Positions 27,149 to 34,157 of a DNA stretch of 34,157 bases are shown here, in pieces; position 1 is the stretch's first letter, and every line of letters begins with the position of its first letter. The stretch covers positions 1-34,157 of the forward strand of contig NZ_QCZG01000037.1 in NCBI RefSeq assembly GCF_003097615.1, given 5' to 3'. The position numbers were made by a program, and so were the translations under genes. The notes under the pieces were generated by a model that saw only the letters and a program-made list of their open reading frames with translations, ran no database searches and was not told the origin of the DNA. The stretch comes from Pueribacillus theae. GTDB lineage: Bacteria > Bacillota > Bacilli > Bacillales > UBA6769.

Positions 27149-27230
27149 ATGTCTGCGATCGTTTGCTTGGGTGTCTGCGTAAGGTTATGATAAAAAGTAA
27201 TGAATTGCATTGTGAAAAGAGGTTTATTCC

Positions 27231-28973
27231 ATGAATACGAACATGAATAAGTTAAAGAAAAGAATTGCAGCAGCTTCAAAAAGGATTCCTGCAGATCTTG
27301 TTATAAAAAACGGAAAAATCATTGATGTATTTAACTTGGAAATCATTGAAACGGACGTTGCCATTCAGGACGGAGAGTTTGTGGGGCTTGGCGATTATGA
27401 GGGAAAGCAAGTGATTGATGCAAATGGAAATTTCGTATGTCCCAGTTTCATTGATGGCCATATTCATATTGAATCATCAATGGTCAAACCGTCGGAATAT
27501 GCGAAAGTGGTTCTTCCTCATGGGATAACGACGATTATTGCTGATCCGCATGAAATTGCGAATGTTTCTGGGACAGACGGGATTCGTTTTATGCTTGAAT
27601 CTTCTGAGGGCCTTCCACTTGATGTGTATATGATGATGCCATCTTGTGTGCCAGCAACTCCTTTTGAAAACACAGGAGCAGAATTAAATGCAGAACAACT
27701 TAACCCTTTTTATTCCCATGAGAGGGTTTTAGGTTTAGGAGAAGTTATGAATTTTCCTGCTGTTTTCCACGGGGAGGAAGGCATGTTACATAAAATTAGT
27801 GATGCGTCTAAAAAAGGGAAGCTGATTGACGGACATGCTGCAGGGCTTCATGCCGAAGAGCTGAACGTGTATTTAACAGCCGGAATTCGAACGGATCATG
27901 AATGTGTAACTGCCAAAGAAGCTCTTGAGCGAATTCAACGTGGAATGTATGTCATGATACGAGAAGGAACAGCTTCTAAAGATTTGGACGAATTAATTCA
28001 AGTGGTCAATGAAAAGAACGCAAGGAGATTCCTATTTGTCACGGACGACAAACATTTAGATGAATTAATTGCAGAAGGAAGCATAGACCATAACGTTCGA
28101 AAAGCGATTAAAAAGGGCACCGATCCACTTTTGGCTATTCAAATCGCAACGCTAAATGCGGCTGAATGTTTTGGTCTTTGCAAAAAAGGTGCGATTGCAC
28201 CGGGATATGAAGCAAATTTTCTTTTTCTTGATAATCTCGAGTCCGTTTCCGTTTCAGAAGTGTATAAAGCGGGAACGCTCGTTGCAAAAAATGGCGAATG
28301 TCTTCCATTCAAAGAACCATCGATCGTTCCTCCTGAACCGGTAACGAATAGTGTCACGTACAAACCGGTAAGGAAAGATGATCTTTGCATTTGTTTAAAT
28401 GAACGGCAACATGCAAATATTATCGAAGTGATTCCAAACAGCATTATAACGAACCATCTCGTTGAAAATATCGCCGTAAAAAATGGGCAATTTCAACCAT
28501 CAATAGAAAAAGATTTGCTAAAAATCGCTGTTGTAGAAAGGCATAAAATGACTGGCAATATTGGGCTCGGGATTGTCAAAGGTTTAGGGCTTAAAAGCGG
28601 AGCAATTGTCTCTACCGTTGCGCACGATTCTCATAATATTGTCGTTGCGGGAACGAACGATGACGACATGCTTAAAGCAATTCGTGTGATAGGTGAATTG
28701 GGAGGAGGGCAGGCCGTGTTAAAGGACGGCGAAGTACTTGCTTCTTTGCCTTTGCCCCTTTCCGGCTTGATGTCAGACTTAGGTTATATGACCGTAAATT
28801 CTAGCCTTGGGTCTTTAAATAAAGCATTACTTCATATTGGCTTTATGGGCAAGTTTAACCCTTTTTCTACGCTGTCATTCCTTGCACTTCCGGTCATCCC
28901 AAAATTAAAAATAACAGACTTAGGCTTATTTGACGTGGAAAGCTTCAAGCATATTCCGATTGCCTCGAGATAA
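27231..28973 (+). CDS. adeC: Adenine deaminase
   Basis: A 580-residue metal-dependent amidohydrolase that converts adenine to hypoxanthine and ammonia in purine salvage. Metal and active-site segments are FIDGHIHIESSMVKPSEYAK, IIADPHEIANVSG, GLGEVMNFPAV, IDGHAAGLHAEELN and TDHECVTAKEA. The C-terminal part has VAHDSHNIVVAGTNDDDM and LPLPLSGLMSD, typical of the Ade family. Length is normal for Bacillus AdeC. The start has AGAGG about 9-10 nt upstream; an ATG four codons later is an alternative. No purine riboswitch is visible in the ~80 bp between the preceding terminator and this gene. It appears monocistronic. Confidence 0.97.
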   Translation: MNTNMNKLKKRIAAASKRIPADLVIKNGKIIDVFNLEIIETDVAIQDGEFVGLGDYEGKQVIDANGNFVCPSFIDGHIHIESSMVKPSEYAKVVLPHGITTIIADPHEIANVSGTDGIRFMLESSEGLPLDVYMMMPSCVPATPFENTGAELNAEQLNPFYSHERVLGLGEVMNFPAVFHGEEGMLHKISDASKKGKLIDGHAAGLHAEELNVYLTAGIRTDHECVTAKEALERIQRGMYVMIREGTASKDLDELIQVVNEKNARRFLFVTDDKHLDELIAEGSIDHNVRKAIKKGTDPLLAIQIATLNAAECFGLCKKGAIAPGYEANFLFLDNLESVSVSEVYKAGTLVAKNGECLPFKEPSIVPPEPVTNSVTYKPVRKDDLCICLNERQHANIIEVIPNSIITNHLVENIAVKNGQFQPSIEKDLLKIAVVERHKMTGNIGLGIVKGLGLKSGAIVSTVAHDSHNIVVAGTNDDDMLKAIRVIGELGGGQAVLKDGEVLASLPLPLSGLMSDLGYMTVNSSLGSLNKALLHIGFMGKFNPFSTLSFLALPVIPKLKITDLGLFDVESFKHIPIASR

Positions 28974-29043
28974 AATGAAACTTCCAACTATTGGGGTTTT
29001 TTACCGGCAATTAATGCGGGATAAAGAAAATTTGAATAGTTTT

Positions 29044-29078
29044 CATAGCCAAGCAGGAACATTTTTGCTTGGCTATTA
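29044..29078. terminator. Hairpin after adeC
   Basis: ATAGCCAAGCA and TGCTTGGCTAT form a perfect 11-bp stem about 70 bp downstream of the adeC stop. It probably ends adeC transcription and separates it from the partition-like locus. Confidence 0.65.
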
Positions 29079-29083
29079 TAATA

Positions 29084-29241
29084 TGTTTACAAAGACGTGT
29101 ACATGTAAACAAAATGTAATCTTAATGTGTACATAAAGGTAAACTTGTAAACAAACACGTATACATTGAGAAGCAGCAACGTGTTTACAAATTGTTTCTG
29201 TTGTAAACGAAAATGTATACAAGTGTACAAATATGAATACA
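29084..29241. repeat. Cluster of ~12 TGTNNACA-like palindromes (candidate parC)
   Basis: Sites seen: TGTTTACA (29084, 29182), TGTAAACA (29104, 29146), TGTATACA (29214), TGTACA (29098, 29128, 29224), and variants GGTAAACT (29138), CGTATACA (29158), TGTAAACG (29202) and TGAATACA (29234). Centre-to-centre distances run from 7 to 24 bp, many near 11-12 bp. The array lies between the adeC hairpin and the promoter of the actin-like gene, which is where ParM-type loci carry their centromere/operator. It is expected to bind the ribbon-helix-helix-like protein encoded downstream. Confidence 0.6.
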
Positions 29242-29253
29242 ACTTTTAGACGA

Positions 29254-29292
29254 TTGCCGAATCTTAAAGTCTAGTATATTCTAAAATAGAAT
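29254..29292 (+). promoter_or_regulatory. Probable promoter of actin-like gene
   Basis: TTGCCG (29254-29259), 17 bp, TATTCT (29277-29282) is a moderate sigma-A promoter. ATTCTA-AAA-TAGAAT (29278-29292), a perfect 6-bp inverted repeat, overlaps the -10 and start point. Confidence 0.4.
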
Positions 29293-29340
29293 GGCAAAGG
29301 TTGGATAAAGCCATCAATTTTTTTGTGAAAGGTTGATTTG

Positions 29341-30525
29341 ATGACAAATAGTAGAATTGCTGCTGTAGATGTAGGTAATGATTCTGTGAAGGCATTATTT
29401 GGGAAGCTAGATTATGAATTAAATCTTCCAAATGTGATCGCACGAGACACTGAGGATCGCCCTGTTATAGGAATAGAGGAATTGAATGAAAAGGACCCGC
29501 TGGATGGCATACATATAAGGGTTCATTCCCCGGCATTAATGGATAATAACGCCATTTACAGAGTGGGAAATTTGGCAACAAAAAGCGGAAATGCAACAGA
29601 GCTTGATCCTGGAAGCAGCAAATCTGAGGAAGACCAAACATTAGTTATGCTGTTTGCTACATTGGCACTTGATGCTGTGAGGGAAGAAAACGCGGACATT
29701 TTTAAGAAAACAAATCAGGTCGTCGATGCGAGCTATTTGCTTGGAACAGGCTTGCCGCTCAGAGAAGTGAAGGAAGGGAAAGATGTAGGCTATCGCTCGC
29801 GGCTTCTAAGCTCTGTTCATCAGGTTGAGTTTTTGGTCACGCCTAAATACCAAGGTTTAAAAGTAAATATTAAATTTGATGAAGTGAAAGTGTATCCGGA
29901 AGGATTCGCAGCGTATATCAACTTAGTGATGGATAATAACTTAAATATTATTAATCGGGATTTAGTAGACAAACGCATCATTATTCAGGATATTGGCGGA
30001 TTATCAACAGATGTCGCTGTTATTAAAAATCGTAATGTGGATGATGACAAAGCTCAAGGATTTAACCTCGGGGTAGCCGAATCGCTTGAGGAAATTCGAG
30101 AAGAAATTAGATCAAAACATGGCATCGAATTGGATAGCCGACGGGATATTGTTGAGATTATTACAAGAAAAAATGATAGAAATCATATCATGGTAAAAGG
30201 CAGCCGGACAAGTGTCCATGATATTGTTGACCGCATTTTGCTTGAATTGGCTAAAAAGCAATACCGCCACCTGCGAAACACTTGGCAAAAAAACTCGCAA
30301 ACTGAAATCTGCTATTTTGTAGGCGGTGGGTCAATGGTGCTCAAGGAATATTTAAAAACATTAAATAATAATTTGGATGGATACAATATCGCTTTTTTTG
30401 AAGATGAAAAAGAAAGCATATGGATGATGGCAAATGCTTACTACAAATTAATTTCGGCATTTGACAAACAAAAAAATGCCAAAGCAAAAGGAAAAGAAGA
30501 CAATAAAAAACCAGTAAAAAATTAA
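29341..30525 (+). CDS. ParM/Alp-type actin-like ATPase
   Basis: A 394-residue bacterial actin homologue. Phosphate-1 motif: AAVDVGNDSVKALFG (D10, G12). Phosphate-2 motif: IIIQDIGGLSTDVAVI (D217-G220). Adenosine motif: YFVGGGSMVL (327-330). These are the three nucleotide-binding signatures of the ParM/StbA/Alp7A superfamily, whose members polymerise with ATP and push or pull DNA. A lysine-rich tail (KQKNAKAKGKEDNKKPVKN) ends the chain. The start is the ATG at 29341 with AAAGG 8 nt upstream; a TTG one codon earlier is in frame. The next gene, 13 bp downstream, encodes a likely DNA-binding partner, and a palindrome array lies upstream, so this is the motor gene of a type II segregation-like locus. 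In this window it sits among chromosomal genes. Confidence 0.92.
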   Translation: MTNSRIAAVDVGNDSVKALFGKLDYELNLPNVIARDTEDRPVIGIEELNEKDPLDGIHIRVHSPALMDNNAIYRVGNLATKSGNATELDPGSSKSEEDQTLVMLFATLALDAVREENADIFKKTNQVVDASYLLGTGLPLREVKEGKDVGYRSRLLSSVHQVEFLVTPKYQGLKVNIKFDEVKVYPEGFAAYINLVMDNNLNIINRDLVDKRIIIQDIGGLSTDVAVIKNRNVDDDKAQGFNLGVAESLEEIREEIRSKHGIELDSRRDIVEIITRKNDRNHIMVKGSRTSVHDIVDRILLELAKKQYRHLRNTWQKNSQTEICYFVGGGSMVLKEYLKTLNNNLDGYNIAFFEDEKESIWMMANAYYKLISAFDKQKNAKAKGKEDNKKPVKN

Positions 30526-30538
30526 ATAGGGTGATTCC

Positions 30539-31108
30539 GTGAAAAATAAAGGAATTCAGAGAGGGCAGGCGATCACATTTCGCCTACCGTCTGATACACC
30601 TGATCATATAATAAAACAATTGCAAAAATTAAAAGAGACGGAGAAAAGAAATTTTTCAAGTAAAATTGCAGAGTTTGTGCTTGATGGGGTAAGCCATTCA
30701 TTATCAAAGGAAAGAGAAACGGTATCCATCCCGCTTCCTAAGCAATTGAACAAAGAGCAGCGAAACTGGCTGAGGCACTCTTATTCTGAAGCATTGATTG
30801 GGAACATTGTTTACCAGTTATTGCAAGATCCAGTTCGGGCAACATCTCTTCTCGCTTCCTTGAACAGTAACGCGGTTAATATTGACGAGGCGCTCTATTT
30901 GCAGGAAGAGAGCTTGGAAGAGCCACAGAAGAAGAATGCACCAGATACATTTGAAAAGAATGCTCCAGATACTTTTGAAGATGATTTGCTCAATTTTGAT
31001 TTAGACAGCGCAAGGCAAAATAACCAAGATGAACCTAGTGCGGAAGCGGATTTGGAAGAGAATGCGGAAGATTTACTAGGCGGATTTATTGCACAAATGA
31101 ATAAGTAA
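30539..31108 (+). CDS. ParR-like DNA-binding partner of the actin homologue
   Basis: A 189-residue protein starting at GTG after AGGGTGA. The first ~60 residues (QAITFRLPSDTPDHIIKQLQ, then KLKETEKRNFSSKIAEFVLD) have the strand-helix-helix pattern of ribbon-helix-helix proteins, the fold of ParR and of other centromere-binding adaptors. The middle is helical. Residues about 130-185 are acidic and low-complexity, with an exact tandem octapeptide KNAPDTFE KNAPDTFE. The C terminus LLGGFIAQMNK is short and amphipathic and could be the filament-binding tail, as in ParR. Position directly behind the ParM-like gene supports the adaptor role. Sequence similarity to named ParR proteins was not established by reading alone. 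Confidence 0.65.
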   Translation: MKNKGIQRGQAITFRLPSDTPDHIIKQLQKLKETEKRNFSSKIAEFVLDGVSHSLSKERETVSIPLPKQLNKEQRNWLRHSYSEALIGNIVYQLLQDPVRATSLLASLNSNAVNIDEALYLQEESLEEPQKKNAPDTFEKNAPDTFEDDLLNFDLDSARQNNQDEPSAEADLEENAEDLLGGFIAQMNK

Positions 31109-31112
31109 ATAG

Positions 31113-31148
31113 ATGAAGGAGAGACAAATGCCAGTGTCTCTCCTTCAT
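31113..31148. terminator. Terminator of the ParM-like operon
   Basis: ATGAAGGAGAGACA and TGTCTCTCCTTCAT form a perfect 14-bp stem with an 8-nt loop, starting just after the stop codon. The small minus-strand gene ends at 31157, so it may serve both directions. Confidence 0.8.
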
Positions 31149-31156
31149 TGAATTCG

Positions 31157-31303
31157 TTATACGTTAACATGTTTTTTTGACTTTCTAGATGAATTCATAA
31201 ATGATTGAAATTGTTCTTTTAGTTTTTGTCTACTATCTTTATTTCTAAGCAAATAGGCGGCTCCAAGTGCTACTGTTGTCATTGCAAGCTTGTTTTTCTT
31301 CAT
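31157..31303 (-). CDS. 48-residue small protein
   Basis: A short gene with a strong ribosome binding site (AAAGGAGG, 10 nt before ATG). The N terminus MKKNKLAMTTVALGAAYLLR is a basic start plus a short hydrophobic helix. The rest is basic and polar (NKDSRQKLKEQFQSFMNSSR, KSKKHVNV). It looks like a small single-pass membrane or membrane-associated protein reminiscent of YtxH-type N termini, but it is too short to classify. It is convergent with the ParM-like operon. The start, ribosome binding site and clean reading frame support a real gene. Confidence 0.65.
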   Translation of the reverse strand: MKKNKLAMTTVALGAAYLLRNKDSRQKLKEQFQSFMNSSRKSKKHVNV

Positions 31304-31372
31304 TGAAACTCTGCCTCCTTTAATTTTATTGTATTCGTAAGTTTCCCTCTCTCACGAAAAATAAACGCCGTT

Positions 31373-32269
31373 TTATAGGTTTAATTTGTTTGTCCAATAC
31401 TTTGCAGGATCAATCGCTTCGTTAATTTTGCCTGTTTTCTTTAACCAGTTTTGCAATTGGCCGTAATAATCGGAAGACATGGAAAAGTCATAAGTGAAAC
31501 AAGGGATCGTCGCATTAGCTGTTTCAATTGCCAACTCATCATTTGATTCTGTTTTTGTGTAGTCAAAGTATATCCTTTTTGCTTCTTCTTCGTTTTCATA
31601 AATAAAGTCGATGGCTTTTCGGATGATTTTTACAAATTTTTTAAGTGTTTCTTTTTTACTATTTAAAATTTCTGAAGAAGTAATAAAAATAAGCTGGCAA
31701 AAGTCCGGTATCCCCCAATCCTTTAATGCAAAATAATCAACATTAAGGCCTTTTAATTTTGCTTCAGTAACTTCAAAATTTTTAAAAATAAGCGTAGCTG
31801 CGTCCGCCAAATCTTTTTCTAACGCTTCTGTATGGTAAAAGCCGTTGTTAACAGGGATAAAATCTTCAATGCTGCAAGAGCCTCCGTCAGATTCTACCAT
31901 TGTCTTTACGATGGCAAGCCCGCCGAGGCCCGGCGCGCCAGGATATTGAATTCGTTTGCCAATGAGATCCTTTGGCCGGTTAATTTCTTTTCCTTTTATA
32001 TACATGACACCACCATTTGTATGTAGAAATCTTGCAAATCCAACTACATCTTCACCGGCTGCACGATCCTCTACGAGATGAAGAGGCTCTGTAATCGCGA
32101 TATCCATTTTACCTGCCTTCATCTCATCGATCGCATCAAAATGCTCTTCAGGCTCTACCATTTCAATCTTTAGCCCTGCGTCTTGAAACCAACCTTTTTC
32201 CAATCCGATCATCATCGGAAGATGGTCGGGATTTATAAACCATTCCAGTCCCACTGTCAATTTTTCCAT
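31373..32269 (-). CDS. NMT1/THI5-like thiamin-precursor binding protein, no signal peptide
   Basis: A 298-residue protein of the NMT1/ThiY substrate-binding family. It begins MEKLTVGLEWFINPDHLPMM directly at the mature fold. Other conserved stretches are LKIEMVEPEEHFDAIDEMKA, KMDIAITEPLHLVED and IGKRIQYPGAPGLGGLAIVK. The start is the ATG at 32269 with GAGGGGG 9-10 nt upstream. No N-terminal signal or lipobox is present, although ThiY-type binding proteins of Bacillus are lipoproteins. No adjacent permease or ATPase gene is seen. The TPP riboswitch and terminator upstream place it firmly in thiamin metabolism. It could be a cytosolic pyrimidine-binding protein or a THI5-type synthase; the CCCFC motif of THI5 synthases was not found. 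Confidence 0.8.
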   Translation of the reverse strand: MEKLTVGLEWFINPDHLPMMIGLEKGWFQDAGLKIEMVEPEEHFDAIDEMKAGKMDIAITEPLHLVEDRAAGEDVVGFARFLHTNGGVMYIKGKEINRPKDLIGKRIQYPGAPGLGGLAIVKTMVESDGGSCSIEDFIPVNNGFYHTEALEKDLADAATLIFKNFEVTEAKLKGLNVDYFALKDWGIPDFCQLIFITSSEILNSKKETLKKFVKIIRKAIDFIYENEEEAKRIYFDYTKTESNDELAIETANATIPCFTYDFSMSSDYYGQLQNWLKKTGKINEAIDPAKYWTNKLNL

Positions 32270-32284
32270 TAAGTATTCCCCCTC

Positions 32285-32326
32285 GAAAAATAATAAAACG
32301 GATTCGCTCGTAGAGAGGAATCCGTT
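32285..32326 (-). terminator. Riboswitch-controlled terminator
   Basis: On the minus strand AACGGATTC and GAATCCGTT form a 9-bp stem followed by TTTATTATTTTT. It lies between the TPP aptamer and the coding start, so thiamin pyrophosphate binding would cause premature termination. Confidence 0.8.
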
Positions 32327-32357
32327 GTTGTAGACGAAATAAATTCGTAGAAACAAT

Positions 32358-32450
32358 GCCTTCACTTCCCTACGCTGGTATTGGCCAGGTCAGGTTCAAA
32401 GGGTTAAAGGATTCCAATCCTTCTCTCAGCTTACTAGCACCCCTAGTGTA
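32358..32450 (-). promoter_or_regulatory. TPP riboswitch (THI box)
   Basis: The minus strand contains the conserved THI elements in order: ACTAGGGGTGC, GCTGAGAGA, ACCCTTTGAACCTGA, then GGCCAATACCAGCGTAGGGA and AGTG. These are the core helices of the thiamin pyrophosphate aptamer. It controls the NMT1-like gene by transcription termination. Confidence 0.95.
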
Positions 32451-32683
32451 AATGTTTGTTATATCATCATACCCCAGAAACGATAGAACGACAAATAAAA
32501 CTGGGAGAAATGTAAATTACAATGAGCCCAACTTCCCACTTCTAATTTCAAAAGAGGATGCATCAGCGTTTTTCTTAATAGAGGTACTTCAACATGTAGT
32601 TTAAGTTTTCTTTAGTAACATGTATGATTGGAATAGATGGATACAACTACACCCTTCAAGGGGCTTTTGGAGATCGATAAGCT

Positions 32684-33619
32684 ATGAACAGAACGAACCA
32701 ACTTCGTTTAAAAGGAATAGCAATGGCGGTAAGTGCAGCAGCCTTGTGGGGAATTCAGGGGAATGTTGTGGATTATTTATTCCGAACAACTGACATGACG
32801 CTTGACTGGATTATCATCACCAGGCTCTTTTTTTCTGGGGTAATCCTATTGTTATTTTTGTATATGACGAAACAGCGGAAGTCGATCTTTACGATTTGGA
32901 GAAATAAGAGGGACTCTTTCACACTTCTTGCTTTTGCGGTATTTGGATTATTAGGTTTACAGTATTCTTTTTTTGCCGCGATCAAACATAGCAATGCAGC
33001 AACGGCAGCAATTTTACAATATTTAGCCCCGTCGCTTCTTCTTATTTTTGCATGTTTCAAAGCAAAAAGATATCCTGTTAAAAAAGAATTGCTTGCGCTC
33101 GTTCTAACTTTTATTGGACTATTTTTATTAGTGACAAATGGGGATATAACCAAGCTTTCCATTTCAGGTATGGCTCTTTTTTGGGGTGTTGTTTCAGCTT
33201 TTGCTCTTTGTTATTATACATTGCAGCCGATGAAACTTATTCAAAGGTATAGCTCCACTGTGATTACAATGTGGTCAATGCTTATTGGAAGCGTTGCTTT
33301 AAGTTTAAAAACAAATCCTTTGAAAACGGGGGTTTCTTTTTCTATTTCTGAATGGGTGCTTGTCATCCTTGTTGTCGTGATGACGTTTGTTTCGTTTTAC
33401 TTATATTTGGCGAGTTTGAGCTTCATTACATCTGCCGAGGCGGGCTTGTTGACGGTTATCGAACCATTGACGGCAGTTTTTGTTTCCGTATTAATTATGG
33501 GAATTATGATCGGAAATGTGTCATTAATGGGCGGACTCCTTATATTGGCTGTTGTCATGATGATGGGAAAAAGTTCGGCAGAGAACGACAAGCAGGCGTT
33601 CAAACAAAAAACCGGATAA
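32684..33619 (+). CDS. EamA/DMT-family transporter
   Basis: A 311-residue membrane protein with ten hydrophobic helices in two EamA repeats. The first half includes IAMAVSAAALWGIQGNVVDY, where the WG motif is typical, then FGLLGLQYSFFAAIKHSNAA and LQYLAPSLLLIFACF. The second repeat includes ISGMALFWGVVSAFALCYYT and SAEAGLLTVIEPLTAVFVSV. DMT proteins export or exchange small metabolites or amino acids; the substrate is unknown. The start has GGAG 11 nt upstream. No regulator or operon partner is adjacent. Confidence 0.9.
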   Translation: MNRTNQLRLKGIAMAVSAAALWGIQGNVVDYLFRTTDMTLDWIIITRLFFSGVILLLFLYMTKQRKSIFTIWRNKRDSFTLLAFAVFGLLGLQYSFFAAIKHSNAATAAILQYLAPSLLLIFACFKAKRYPVKKELLALVLTFIGLFLLVTNGDITKLSISGMALFWGVVSAFALCYYTLQPMKLIQRYSSTVITMWSMLIGSVALSLKTNPLKTGVSFSISEWVLVILVVVMTFVSFYLYLASLSFITSAEAGLLTVIEPLTAVFVSVLIMGIMIGNVSLMGGLLILAVVMMMGKSSAENDKQAFKQKTG

Positions 33620-33684
33620 ATTTATTGGAACGAAAGGCTCAAAGTAAACTTAAGAATTGAAGAAAAAGGAATAAAAAGAAAAAT

Positions 33685-33713
33685 TTGTTTTTAATTTGAA
33701 TGTGTGCTATAGT
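33685..33713 (+). promoter_or_regulatory. Promoter of csp gene
   Basis: TTGTTT (33685-33690), 17 bp, TATAGT (33708-33713). It predicts a leader of about 130 nt before the csp start, long 5' leaders being usual for cold-shock genes. Confidence 0.6.
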
Positions 33714-33747
33714 ATTAGACATACACTTAATAACTATTAAATCTTAT

Positions 33748-33817
33748 AATTCGCCTATTCTCAGGGGTTATATTTTTTAATAAAGCTCATGAGAATAAGG
33801 CGAATTTTTATTTTTTA
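33748..33817 (+). promoter_or_regulatory. Hairpin in csp leader, terminator-like
   Basis: AATTCGCC-TATTCTC (33748-33762) pairs with GAGAATAAGGCGAATT (33791-33806) with a one-base bulge, followed by TTTTTATTTTTT. It lies between the promoter and the csp gene, so it is either an attenuator sensitive to temperature or a terminator of upstream transcription. Confidence 0.6.
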
Positions 33818-33851
33818 CATGATATTAAGTTAAAAAATTGGAGGTAATACA

Positions 33852-34052
33852 ATGAGTCAAGGAACTGTAAAATGGTTTAATGCTGAAAAAGGTTTTGGTT
33901 TTATTGAAGTTGAAGGTGGAGAAGACGTATTCGTTCACTTCTCAGCAATCAATGACGAAGGCTTTAAATCACTGGAAGAGGGCCAAAAAGTGAGCTTTGA
34001 TATCGCTCAAGGGAACCGCGGTGACCAAGCAGCAAACGTTACTAAATTATAA
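33852..34052 (+). CDS. Cold-shock protein
   Basis: A 66-residue single-strand nucleic-acid-binding OB-fold protein of the CspA/CspB family that acts as an RNA chaperone. RNP1 is [11 protein letters not shown]2 is DVFVHFSAI, and the N terminus [15 protein letters not shown] is nearly invariant in the family. The start follows TTGGAGGT. Which Csp paralogue it is cannot be decided. The ~130-nt leader contains a terminator-like hairpin, and a strong terminator follows the gene. Confidence 0.97.
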   Translation: MSQGTVKWFNAEKGFGFIEVEGGEDVFVHFSAINDEGFKSLEEGQKVSFDIAQGNRGDQAANVTKL

Positions 34053-34057
34053 GTAAC

Positions 34058-34109
34058 CCAACAAAAAGACAATGAGAAAAAAATCTCAGTGTCTTTTTGT
34101 TTTTTTGTG
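34058..34109 (+). terminator. Terminator of csp
   Basis: AACAAAAAGACA pairs with TGTCTTTTTGTT, with an inner TGAGA/TCTCA stem, followed by TTTTTT. Confidence 0.85.
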
Positions 34110-34118
34110 AAAAGAAAA

Positions 34119-34141
34119 CCATACGCTAGGCGTATGGTTCC
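34119..34141 (-). terminator. Terminator of a minus-strand gene beyond the window
   Basis: AACCATACGC and GCGTATGGTT form a perfect 10-bp stem with a 3-nt loop. On the minus strand it is followed by TTCTTTTC. It probably ends a convergent gene lying to the right. Confidence 0.55.
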
Positions 34142-34157
34142 GGAAAGCTTTCAGCGA

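Noticed and set aside
27149-27230. Purine riboswitch upstream of adeC
   Set aside because: The short leader lacks the conserved aptamer elements.
29084-29241. Repeat array considered as CRISPR or plasmid-origin iterons
   Set aside because: Units are 6-8 bp and irregularly spaced with no uniform spacers, and no Cas or Rep gene is present; a centromere/operator is a better fit.
31373-32269. Eukaryotic-type THI5 synthase assignment
   Set aside because: The CCCFC iron motif of THI5 enzymes was not found, so only the broader NMT1/THI5-like family is claimed.

Overview
The window looks like chromosomal DNA from a low-GC Gram-positive of the family Bacillaceae. The supporting signs are strong AGGAGG-type ribosome binding sites, sigma-A promoters, a CIRCE-controlled groESL operon, a TPP riboswitch, a SleB/YkvT-type cell-wall hydrolase, and Bacillus-like Mqo, AdeC, cardiolipin synthase and cold-shock protein. 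No tRNA, rRNA, CRISPR array or intact transposase was seen. Species cannot be named from sequence reading alone.

Left part (1-4730) is partly decayed. An AAA ATPase of the DUF4143 type is intact. It is followed by a TetR-style palindrome with no intact gene behind it, a badly broken alpha/beta hydrolase (about 2289-2985), remnants of an Rrf2-type regulator (about 3010-3220, minus) and an intact secreted cell-wall hydrolase. Next comes a compact, unusual groES-groEL operon (4692-6758). A sigma-A promoter and CIRCE precede it, groES is C-terminally extended and overlaps groEL by 8 bp, and GroEL lacks the Gly-Gly-Met tail. An unrecognised 165-residue gene lies just behind the groEL hairpin. From 7277 to 11575 there is a small accessory block: a frameshifted DUF2075-type NTPase, an unknown 108-residue ORF and a 1051-residue PLD-nuclease/SF2-helicase/DUF3427 protein that may act in DNA repair or defence.

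The middle part (12000-25900) is mostly housekeeping and stress functions: malate:quinone oxidoreductase, a membrane protein, MarR plus FrnE/DsbA-like oxidoreductase, an SDR, tandem DUF4870 membrane proteins, a methyltransferase/macro-domain pair, a divergent MarR/MFS efflux module with a clear promoter-operator, cardiolipin synthase and Hsp20 sharing one bidirectional terminator, and a PadR/MFS module split by a 146-bp inverted-repeat-ended intergenic element.

The right part (26000-34157) opens with the broken C-terminal end of a probable polymorphic toxin. Its stop codon overlaps (ATGA) an intact 226-residue gene that is a good candidate immunity protein. Adenine deaminase follows. The most striking locus is 29084-31148: about a dozen short TGTNNACA-like palindromes, then a ParM/Alp-type actin-like ATPase and a 189-residue protein with a ribbon-helix-helix-like N terminus. 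This has the layout of a type II plasmid-partition or actin-filament locus, apparently here in a chromosomal setting. Then come a 48-residue small protein, a TPP riboswitch with terminator controlling an NMT1/THI5-like binding protein that has no signal peptide, an EamA transporter, and a cold-shock gene with a strong hairpin in its leader.

All family calls come from reading motifs in the translations. No database search was run.
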